From assembly GCA_022885665.1 (NCBI GenBank), contig JAGQDJ010000623.1, forward strand, positions 46,827 through 110,826: DNA of 64,000 nucleotides, read 5' to 3'. The notes under the pieces are model-generated. The model searched no databases. It was not told the DNA's origin and was given only the letters and a program-made list of their open reading frames with translations. Made by a program: the position numbers and the translations under genes. Positions 1 through 9,627 of the stretch are shown one piece after another; within the stretch, counting starts at the first letter, position 1, and each line of letters opens with the position of its first letter. The DNA comes from Triops longicaudatus. Taxonomy: Eukaryota; Arthropoda; Branchiopoda; Notostraca; Triopsidae.

Positions 1-2
1 CC

Positions 3-482
3 TCGTCAACCCTTAAAACTGATTCACTGTGCTGTTCGAGGAAGTCAACGACATCCCGGGATACCAGCAGTGCTACTAGTACTAGTGCCCAGGAAGATTC
101 AAGCCGTGTAAATAAAAACACACCGTCCATAACTGTCAAAGAAAAACACGAAAGTTATCGCAACCCGACAATATCTGTACAAGTGAGTAGCGTGGAAATT
201 GAACCCAACCTTGCTGAGGAGCCTTTGTGGAACATGCTAGATAATGTAGAAGTAAGTGGAATTGTTAAATAATTTTGCAAATTATATTTATGTATTTTTG
301 GCTTTCTCTAGAGCGTTGATGAGATCTATAAGATTGCAGAAGCCTTAGTCTTGCCACCCGCGAGGCCCGATCCCGTTATTCCAGACCCGCTCGCGCCTCC
401 GGCTGAGATGCTCCAATGGGTGGAAGACTTGGTGGTTTACTCAGATGAGGAAGAAGAGGAGGACCTCGATTTTGTCACGTGA
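3..482 (+). CDS. 3' part of an unrecognised gene (acidic C-terminus)
   Basis: Two terminal exons are visible, 3-251 and 312-482. The first ends at a consensus donor (GAA|gtaagt, phase 0) and the second starts after ctctag. The open frame gives about 139 residues: a Ser/Thr-rich stretch, a short segment LWNMLDNVESVDEIYKIAEA that looks helical, a Pro-rich linker and an acidic tail (DEEEEEDLDFVT) before TGA at 480-482. The N-terminal part lies outside the window. I recognise no domain. An AATAAA follows near 500 and another near 712. The clean splice sites and the single open frame across the junction support a real gene; its function is unknown. Confidence 0.6.
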
Positions 483-2358
483 TTGCCCGAAACTGCGCAA
501 TAAAGCTACTACGCTAGACAAGCTTTAGAAGCTTCGATTCAAATCATATCACCACACGAAACGTGGGATTTGGAACGACAAGCCTAAATGTCAATGTACG
601 AGCTTGGATCATCTCTGTGCAGAATTTTTTTCGCTACACGTGCTAGGACAGCGAGATTACAAATGTGATAATTCGCCGAAAGTTAGCACGCAAACTGCTA
701 TGTAACAATATAATAAAATTATTATAATCGTCACGTTGCTGTTTGTCATTTAGTATCTGATGAAACATGAAACACTTATTGTACATTACGTTTGCATGGG
801 GGATATTTTAGTAGAAGTTCCAAGTCAACGATGATTAGTCGTCCATTTTTGAATTAGATAAGAGTGACTTATATGCAAGAAGGAGCCTTGAAGCTCCGTA
901 AACTGGAGTTATTTTGAAAGCATGGGGTTACGTTGAACATTTTAGGGGAATCCGAAGGCCGTCTACTGCACATCAATTGCTCAACACAGCGCTCAGTAAT
1001 AGGTTTCTTTAGGTTCAGTGATGAACGGGCTTTATTAAGACTTCAAAAGCTACCCAGCGAACATCGATTCTTTTCTCATTTTATAGCTTATGAGTTTTTA
1101 GAGAGGAGCGCGTTAGGGTTAGGGAGGACACGACTTGCAATAAAAAGGGAAACAAAAACTCAATTAAGAAACCAATCCCATCATCCTTATTTCAGACTTG
1201 AATATTTTGTCGACACACAAAACTAAAAAAAAAGTCGAAAGGTTTGTAGGAAGTGCTAAGAAGTGCGAATATGAAAAGGAAATATAAGATAGACGCTTAA
1301 TTTCCTCTTTTTCTGCTTTTCCTCTTTCTTTTATATTTTTTTTCCTAACATCACTGAACTAATTTTGTAAAATGAAAATGGTGTATATTCGATGCAGTTA
1401 AAAACGTCAGGATGAAAGTTTCTGTGAAAGTGTTATTTTTGAATTTTTTGTCGTACAGTTGCTTGCTCATGCTCAAAGTTGTACCTGCTAGGGGTAACTT
1501 TGAATGCGTAGTTTAAAAATAAAATACTCCCCACATGCCACCAGGCGAGTACAATTCAGTAGCTTATTCAACTCTGTTGGGTACATATTCGAAACTCTGT
1601 TTTTCTAGGACTCAAAAATTAACGAAACGCACAAGAAAGTGAATCGAGTACGAGCATTTTTGTTCAAAATAGCCCCAGCTTACAGTATGAATCATTGTTT
1701 AGAAAGACTTGTTCAAATACAACTTTAACTATAAGCTCAACTACAAACCATGTCAAATGGCACACACGCAGAGGCGCAGCTAGGAATTTGTTTCGGGGTA
1801 GGCCTGTACACTCAAACGCCCCTCAATTTGCCTCAATTCAACTACATTTTTGTTTGCGGGGGGCCAGCCAGCTAGTCCAGCCCTAAACGACCCACGCAAC
1901 AAGAGATTCATGAATTCATGTGCATCAATGTAAGACCTGCTACAATTGCGAAAAGGAGGAGTCAAGAATTTTTTTTAAGGATTTCGGGGTAGGCCTGGGC
2001 CTGCCGGGCCTACCCCCTGGCTGCGCCACTGCACACACGTATTATTTTATTGCGGCTTAATATAACCTATTTTTTCCCCGTATAATATTATACAAATAGT
2101 AATCCAGATTGGCAAACAAGTTTGAAAAGGGATAAAAATAAAATAAGCAACAAGAACAACTGAATTTTCAATCATAGAAACACAACTTTGAACAAACTTA
2201 CAGTTTTTAACATCCGGGACGAACAGTTTTTAACCTTCTTTGATTTCTTAACTTTATCTAAACTAACAAAATACGTTTCAACTTCAGAATATGTTGTTGT
2301 AATTGGGAAGAATTAATGTAACATTTTTTATGGATGTTGCTGATTGATATTTGGTTTG
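483..2358. other. Intergenic, no gene recognised
   Basis: Mostly A+T-rich DNA with short spurious reading frames that do not begin with ATG. The only structured element I see is the hAT-like MITE at 1769-2031. Confidence 0.5.
1769..2031. mobile_element. hAT-type MITE with 8-bp target duplication
   Basis: The left end begins CAGAGGCGCAGCTAGG and the right end is the inverse of CAGTGGCGCAGCCAGG, so the termini are imperfect inverted repeats with the CAG-GG start common in hAT elements. The element is flanked by identical 8-bp direct repeats CACACACG (1761-1768 and 2032-2039), the duplication length expected for hAT transposition. It is 263 bp and has no transposase frame, so it is non-autonomous. 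Inside, the motif TTTCGGGGTAGGCCTG occurs near both ends (1792-1807 and 1983-1997). Confidence 0.85.
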
Positions 2359-2584
2359 TTTTGGATATTTGGAATTACGGCTTTGCCAAGGTCATGGGTC
2401 CATCTCATCGTGACAGAGGCTTTTGACACACATCCAAACTGCTTTTATTCCTCCTTAGAAATAATGCATAAAATGGAATTATATCTAAATATCACTAAAA
2501 GCACTTTACATGTGCCAAAAGCATCAATCACGATGAGATCGACTCCTAACCTTCGCAAGGCTATACATTCCAAATATCCAAAAT
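2359..2584. repeat. Inverted duplication (hairpin) derived from an exon of the adjacent gene
   Basis: Two arms of roughly 105 nt (about 2359-2465 and 2478-2584) are inverted copies of each other around a 12-nt spacer. By eye they match at about 75%. Both arms are also related to 4204-4312, the 5' end of the last exon of the minus-strand gene 2821-5242. The left arm lies in the same orientation as that stretch and even includes a version of its splice acceptor. The right arm reads as the sense sequence and keeps an open frame (KASITMRSTPNL against KASITTRSTPDL). An AATAAA on the minus strand (2623-2628) sits between the gene's stop codon and the hairpin. Whether the duplication is transcribed cannot be seen. 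Confidence 0.8.
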
Positions 2585-2820
2585 ATTACAAATAGTCAGC
2601 AAACATTACCCACAATATTATATTTATTGAACTTTTCACAATTAAAACGACACGTTTTAAAGTTGGAACACATTGGTGAAGAAAAATTTAAGGAATCACA
2701 GAAGATTAAAAATTCACCAACGAGCAACTGAACAGGTTCATTCCATTTGATAAGAGAACACGAAATCAAATATTTTCACACAAGTAAAGGTAACAGTAAT
2801 ATTTAGAATTCGTGAGAAAC

Positions 2821-5242
2821 TCATTGTAGTCGTTCGCATGACTTCGAACGGCGACGGTTCTTGGATGCTATACTCGGCGGAAAAAGCTTTGCTCGAAGCC
2901 TCAAAGATAAGCTCGTTTGGGAGGAAGCCGTAGAGGAAATGGAAGAACTCACCGAGAACTGACTTACGCTTGATTTGTTTCTTTTTCTTGATTTGGATGT
3001 CAGTTTTCTGAAGGAGAAGAAGCTTTTGGGATTACAAAGGTTAAGAGACTGCTGCACTTCTGGGACGATGGCTGTAGCAGTTTTATTCAGGAAGAAACCT
3101 GCTGACCACATCACCTTGTCAGTATGTCGAGGCCATTTTCCTTCGTCTTCGGTTTCAACTAACATCTTGGAAGCGGGCTTCATTAAGTCTTCCCGTGGAT
3201 CTATCACTACGATGGCAGCAACTTTATCATCTTCCTGGGTCTTCTTCTTTCTGTGACCAGCTAACGGAGCGAACGCAAAAGCTGAAAGTTTTTCGAGCTC
3301 TTCCTCATCGAACGTTTCCTTGCGACGCGTGCTGGCACTCTCAGCCAAGGCCATCTTGTGTCTTACGCCCATAACAACGGAAGGTTTCACACCTTGTGAA
3401 GACGCCATAGACGTTCCTCGCTGCCTTATAGCTTGTGCAGAATCTCCTGCTGAACTCGAATGAATTTCAGATTTAAAAGTACTTCTTTCCCTAGAAAATG
3501 CATCTTCGTGGCCCAGGCCGGTATAGACTGCTTCTTTGACTTGGGGACCGGAATGTAAAAGGCTACCAGAACTGGAACTCGTTATCCAACCACTACTGCT
3601 CGAGAAAGAGGAGTTTTTCCGCTTAGGAGTGCAGACTGCATCGTTATCATCGCATTTTTCTCGCGAAAGACGACGAGAACGTATGGCTTTTTCAACCATT
3701 TGACGAACATGGGCTGCTTCAAGTTCTAGGCGTTTTACGGTTTTGTCCGATATTCTGTACGCCTCCTCGTACATACGTTTCTCTTTCGTAGTGAGGTCTA
3801 GGATATCCCATAGGTCTTGAATATACTCCCCGACTGGATCGTACTGCGAGTTTCTAGAGCTCTGTGAAATCCACTTGGCTTCGGAATACGTTTCCGGAAG
3901 GGTCTGTGTACCAACTATAGTCGTAGGAGTACTTTTAAGGCAACTGGATGAGTGTGCGACAATACTCATTGAAGACCGAATAACACCTGAGACGGGAACA
4001 GATACGTCACTTGTCGAACTCGATTTCTGGTAAGTTGTGCGTGTTGAACTGGACTTGGGATCTGAAGAGGTGAAGGATTTGGTAGGCACAAAGGTTGGTT
4101 CTGGAACTAGTGGTTTCTTAGACAAAGCAGCCAACGCTTTTTTGTACTGTCGTACTTTGCTTTGTACCTTGCTGTAATCCGGCTTTGGATAAGATGGAAT
4201 GGGCTTTGGATATTTGGAACGAACGGCGTTGCCAAGGTCAGGTGTCGATCTCGTCGTGATAGATGCCTTTGACACACGCACATCCGTAGTGCTTTTACTC
4301 CTAATTAGAAAAAAATCCAGGTTATATAATAAGCTCTGATTTGTCACAAACGCAACAATGGAACTTATAGTACAATTATTATTTGGTAGTTTCTACGTCA
4401 TGTACTGTAATACCTGCCATCAGTACTTTCTGCAACAATTAAATCCTGGCTTGGGATTAAAACTCTATTTTCTTCGAACTTGAGTGTTTCCACAGATGCG
4501 GCTAATTTGTAGATAGAGATTTTCTTCTTCGGGTGTGGCGTGGGGAGAGCATCTCTTGTAGTTGTCAATCCCACAACTGGAAAATTCGTGTTTGACGACT
4601 GGAAAGACGAGAAGGGCGCAAACTTTCTGTTTGTGTTTAGAAACAAATACCCCAAAAAATATATAATAGCGATATAATGAAATCTACTTCGTACTAGACG
4701 CTATACCTGACAAATTGTGGTGACAGACTTCTTTCGTCTTCGGTGTCTGCATCGTGACTCGAAGAATCTTCCAGTTTAGGGTCGTCTGGCTTAAACTTTG
4801 ATTGCTCCAGAAATTCATCCTTGATCGGAATTTCATGTACCAATAAATGGAAATTCTGATCAAATGGTGAAGTAGGACTCAATTCGGCTGGATGGGTCGT
4901 GGCATTGGGGCTAATTGCCAGGCTAACAATGGATGGAACATTGGTTGTAAAGTTTTCTTCGGAAGGAGAAAAACTGTGGCTTTCCCGTCGAGAGATTTCA
5001 GGAGACTGTGCAAGTACTCCCGCGAAGGTCGACGTCTCGTTACATTCATCACAGTTTTCATAAGGATTTAACAAATATGAACGGTATGGACTGATTTTAG
5101 GTTCACTGGGTGGAGGCAAAATAGCTTCAGCGAAAAAGTTTTCATTTACATGGCTATTATTCTCATCTTCCGATACCAGATCGACCAAGAGTCGTGGAAC
5201 TCCTGAACCCGTTTTGCCTATTAGAGGTTTATGATCACTCAT
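2821..5242 (-). CDS. Uncharacterised Ser-rich protein, 742 aa
   Basis: Three coding exons join in frame: 5242-4707, 4626-4414 and 4300-2821, all with GT-AG introns. The chosen start, MSDHKPLIGKTG at 5242, directly follows a possible acceptor (ctgtag), so the 5' UTR may be spliced; an in-frame start further upstream is possible. The product is hydrophilic and rich in Ser, Thr, Lys and Pro, with an acidic N-terminal third, serine clusters, a predicted helical segment (about KRLELEAAHVRQMVEKAIRS) and a basic C-terminus ending in RSKSCERLQ. No signal peptide, membrane segment or known domain is visible. It looks like a cytoskeletal or scaffold-type disordered protein, but that is only an impression. 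A piece of its last exon is duplicated as a hairpin just downstream. It is head to head with the small gene at 5353. Confidence 0.7.
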
Positions 5243-5352
5243 TCCTACAGCTCTTGCAACTACGTGCAATAGAAAGGAGTAGCAACTGGAAAACTGGAAA
5301 GGAAGATTTAGCCTTTCCCCTTCGGAAACTGAGATCGAACTGGTGAGTAAGA

Positions 5353-5598
5353 ATGGCAAGAGGAATATTTTGTGATTTTACTCGTTCTAACGCTCGAAAA
5401 CAAACTGCTTCTGCTGTCAACCACACGACGTCGCAGAGCAAAGTTTCCAGGTACTGTACGGTATACGGAGAGAAAAAAATAGTCCAGGAAAACCAACCGC
5501 ATGTAGCCTACTATTTGCAACGGACTACCCTGCTTTACTTCGGCCTGTCGGTGTTACTTACGGCCGGTTTCTTCATTGCTTTTACAAATAAGCTTTGA
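5353..5598 (+). CDS. Small single-pass membrane protein, 81 aa
   Basis: A single-exon frame starts at ATG (context aagaATGg) and ends in TGA at 5596-5598. The N-terminal 55 residues are polar and basic. A hydrophobic segment of about 20 residues (LLYFGLSVLLTAGFFIAF) lies close to the C-terminus, followed by TNKL, so it could be a tail-anchored protein. I cannot name a family. Only 110 bp separate its ATG from that of the divergent gene at 5242, which suggests a shared promoter. The frame could be fortuitous, as it is short and unspliced. Confidence 0.4.
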   Translation: MARGIFCDFTRSNARKQTASAVNHTTSQSKVSRYCTVYGEKKIVQENQPHVAYYLQRTTLLYFGLSVLLTAGFFIAFTNKL

Positions 5599-6790
5599 GA
5601 ATTCAGCGTTTTATAAAGTTTTGAGTAAATTGATTGTACGAATAAATAGATTTGAACGCACTATTTATGAATTCGCTATGCCCTTGAGGGAGTTTGTAAA
5701 AATGGACAGCCATTTTTATTTTTTCTATAGTTGTGGCTGAATTGCGCCATAGAAAATTAGTCAAAGTGCGAAAAAGTAGGTATATCAACTAATACTAGGT
5801 AGTACTGCAAGTTGAACAGCCGACATGTGTCTCATGTATTTCAATATTGTTGAACCCGCAAGAATTTGCACTTAAAAATGTGCAAATATAGCTATTATTC
5901 AAACATGACTAAGTTTTCCCCAAAGGTGATAAGAAATATCTTTATCTTCTTGAATTGTGTAAATGATAAACAAATTTGTGTTGTAAAAAACTGTATATTT
6001 ATGGGGGAAAAGCTGGTCGTTGAACACGACTGTAAAAGCCTAACTTGGGCGTGAAATCAAACAAAACAAATAACACTCAAACCTCTGCGTAGATTTTTCT
6101 GAAACTCACCTAAACTATTAAGAGGGCTTGGTAATATTATTTTCCTATATTCCATTATGATGCAACACGAAACAAGCCTCCCTAATAAAAATTTGTCCAT
6201 ACTTGCACTATAGCCCATTTTACACCTGCGGTACGTCTTTTATGCCTGTGCTTCCTGTATTGAGAGCTTACTTATTCTTAATTTTATAATTCGAAGTAGT
6301 CAATAAAAAAATCTCCAAAGCCGATGACTTAAAAGCTCGATAGTCACTATCTTGCACATAAGAAAGTGAGCGTGACCTTAAAAACAGAGAAGTCTTTGCT
6401 ATTTTGCATTTTTACATGCATGACGTCGCAATCTGCTCGTTCCCTTTTTTGTGCGTTAACCAGTCAAGCATTATAAGGCAGGGCCAACAAAGGAAGTAGG
6501 AGCTGTATTAAGATGCCCTTAATAAGGAAAACTAACTTAAATTGTAAGAACGGAAGTATTGTTCTTGTATTCTTTATATTAATTCACACCTGGCCGATTT
6601 TCCCACTTTTAATGGGGTCTGCTCACATACAAACCACTAGAGAGCATCGGATTCAGTGAGCGTGAAAGCTCCGCCTCTGCAAGCTCTCTAGTAGTATCGC
6701 TCGTGTTTATTTTGCTCTAAATTGCTAATCGCAATCCTCACAAAGTGAGCAGTTTTTCTTTTATGTGTGTATGAATAATATCCCGCAGAC
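5599..6790. other. Intergenic region upstream of CFAP410
   Basis: A+T-rich, with no frame that resembles a protein. It presumably carries the CFAP410 promoter. A loose inverted repeat ATTGC-N5-GCAAT at 6721-6735, 56 bp before the CFAP410 ATG, is reminiscent of RFX half sites but is not a good match. Confidence 0.4.
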
Positions 6791-8916
6791 ATGACCAAGT
6801 TAACAGAAGAAATGATTGTAGCACGAACGCGTTCGTCTGACTTAAAAAGCATAAAGAAGCTCAATTGCTGGTAAAGGAGCGCTTGCTCTATCTTATCACG
6901 TATCCCTTACTAGGTAAATTCCTTAATGAATTCTTGTACAGGGGAAGTGAGTTATCAGACGTTGGAATAATCCGGTACATGAAGAATGTGGAAGTACTTT
7001 CGCTCAGGTGCGTTTTAATGTTCTTTAGTTTAATCTTTCAATCGTTATCCAAGCAGAGCACAAGTTACGCCGTAAATTTCTAAATTGTTAGTGTCAACAA
7101 TATCTCGACCCTGGAACCTTTCCAGAGCTGTCTGCAGCTCAAGGAGTTGTACATACGCAAAAATTCTATTCTAGATATCAGAGAGGTGTGTTACCTCAAA
7201 GATTTGCCTCATCTACAAAACCTTTGGTTAGCGGATAATCCCTGCGCAGATACTCCCGGGTAAAGCACGGTCTTTAAATTCTTATTAAATGCGAACTTTT
7301 GGCCCATACAACTGTTATTCCTTAAAAAGCACCCTGACCCCAGCCTAAGGTGTTTTCTGTCTTCAGTTACCGTTCCAGCGTCCTACGAGCATTACCTCAA
7401 CTCCAGCGTTTGGACGACATCCCAGTCCAGCCGGAAGAGATTAAAGACGCGTTGAAAACAGGCATTGAGCTGACGCTTCCAAGCCCTGACGAAGAAGAAC
7501 AGTATCTACCAATTCCTCCCCCGGTAACCATGCCAAAACCACAGCAGCCACAACCACCACCTGTCTCTCAAGTGATACCCTCGTTACCTCTTTCTTCTCC
7601 CCAAAGTGAGCCTGAGCGCAAGTCGTCCATTTCTGTAAGATTAAGCGATCATATTCCGTTTTTATAACTAAATGTACTCTGTTAAATTAAACAGGAAGCC
7701 TCGAGCCGGAGGAGCAGTTTAGCTCAAGCTGCAGTTTCGCCAGTAGTCGCCAGTAATCAGGTTTCGCCTGAAGAACCTTACGCAGCTCAATCATCCAGAC
7801 GATCCAGCGCGTCCAGTGTGCATGAGGTAAGCAAAGAAATTGCGGAAATTTTAATAAAACAAAAAAAATCGCATGATAACTGCCACAAAATAATTAGAAA
7901 AAAAACAAAGGATTTTATATCGTGGTATTAACTAATGGTTATTATTTATATTAGTAGATGTAATTCAAATGAATTGAATTACAACTAAGTGAGCAATAAC
8001 TGAACGTGTTTATTTTTTACATAAATTTAGAACAGTGGTAATTTAGAGTATAAGTTTATTTGTAATGTCTGTAGCTTACACCGCACAGAGAAATAAAAAC
8101 CTATGGAATTAGATAATAGTATACATTTGTACCGTACTATTATTATATGTGAAAAAAAAAAACAGTAAAAAAAAAACTTTAATAGGCTGACGTGTGGCGT
8201 CGAACAGAAGTCTCAACTCCAGCAACCATACGGGAAGACCCACATCCTCCAGTCCAACCGCCTGAACAGCGCTGTCCAATTCAGTAATCAAATTAAAAAA
8301 AAAAAAATACCAATAAAAAAAAAATCCGAAATACGTCTACAAGGTGCTTGTGTTTCTTTTCCTAGTCCCGTTCCTGGTACGGTTATGTCGCCGTCCTCTT
8401 CGTCAGCGTCGTCTTCGATAGGACAGAACCGGCCACGTAATCCGGGCAGGCACAGTGTTGCTGGGGAGCCACCTTACCACTATGTTCACTCGGGACTTGA
8501 TAGGGTCACTCCCCCCGAAGCTCCTTACACGCACCCAGGTGCATGGCCCGAGTATGGACAGCAAGTGCAACAGGCTTATTTACCCCCTCAGTCGAATGGA
8601 CATTCGTGGGGCTGGTCGCATCCTGGAACGCCCCAGAGTTCTGCGAACACACCCCTTGGGTCCGAACGCGTCAGCCCGACTAGAAGTGTCAACTCCCGAC
8701 CGCGGAATAGGGTACGTTTAGAATTACTTCACTGTATAAAGCACGAAATTTCTTCCGATTGTTTTCCTGCTTTTTGCTAAATTTATTTTTTTATTTTTAA
8801 TCCAGGGAAGTAATTTGTTGATGGCAACACTTTGTTTGGTCCAAGAATTAGATTTTGCAAGTTTGGAAGTCGTTTCTAATGCAATTCGCAATAGGATGGA
8901 AGAGTTAGATGATTAG
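6791..8916 (+). CDS. CFAP410: Cilia- and flagella-associated protein 410 (C21orf2), 422 aa
   Basis: Eight exons close in frame: 6791-6870, 6942-7007, 7092-7259, 7367-7634, 7695-7826, 8186-8283, 8366-8711 and 8806-8916. The N-terminus MTKLTEEMIVARTRSSDLKS and LKSIKKLNCWG match the family. Leucine-rich repeats follow (VEVLSLSVNNISTLEP, LKELYIRKNSI, LQNLWLADNPC) and then the LRR cap YRSSVLRALPQLQRLD. A long Pro/Ser-rich linker leads to a C-terminal helix (MATLCLVQELDFASLEVVSN) that matches the oligomerisation helix of vertebrate CFAP410. The human protein (256 aa) is shorter because its linker is shorter. In vertebrates CFAP410 works at the basal body with NEK1. The ciliary gene KIFAP3 is its tail-to-tail neighbour. 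Confidence 0.93.
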
Positions 8917-9627
8917 AAAAGCGAATACGATTAGTTCGTGAAGGCAATTCTCCACGGTAAAATATTAACATAGTTGCAATTCCAGTACCAAAAAGAAATG
9001 AACAACTAATACCCATTTTTGTAACGCGCTGTTGCTGCGAAAAGTATTATTCTGCGTAGTACACGAAGCCTGAATTTGTACATTTTTGGGTTAGTGTTAC
9101 TCCAATTTACCCCCTTGTTTGCGCTCTGCCTTTTATTCCTGTGATCTCACCAATCCTGACACTTATACTCCTTGGTTAATATCTTGGGTGACGGTGAAAA
9201 AAAAGGGGAACGATTAGAAAAAAAGGAAAAAATTGTTCGTAATGATTGTTTCTATGTAACTACTTAAAAAAGAACGGTCCGTCCAATACACCAAACTTTT
9301 ACTGAGTTGAGATCTCCATTTATCACAAGTTATACAGTAGGGCAGAACAACACAAAGCCTAACACACGACTGAAAATTCACTGACTATAGCAATTTTAAC
9401 GCACTGGGCTAGTGATATAATTTATCGTTTAAAACAGCGAAAACGCGTAAAACGTACAATTCAGGTAAGACGAAATAGCAAACATCGTCAAAGATAGCTT
9501 CTTACACACTTTGCACGCCAATCATTAAAATAACATCTGTTGTGATAGATGACTGCAAGCTGTACCGTAGCTTACTTGAATGGAGCACGAGCGAAAAATA
9601 AAGGATTTTTTTTTTTAACTTGGGTAG
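8917..9627. other. Intergenic between convergent CFAP410 and KIFAP3
   Basis: Contains the 3' UTRs of the two convergent genes. No further gene or repeat is recognised. Confidence 0.5.

Noticed and set aside
933..1226. 97-codon open frame near the left edge
   Set aside because: Starts with TTG, has no coding-like features and no splice context.
2344..2595. 83-codon plus-strand frame as a separate gene
   Set aside because: It starts with ATT/TTG-type codon and simply runs through the two hairpin arms; the second half is the sense copy of the neighbouring exon.
6595..6740. tRNA or other small RNA gene upstream of CFAP410
   Set aside because: No cloverleaf or internal promoter boxes could be fitted.
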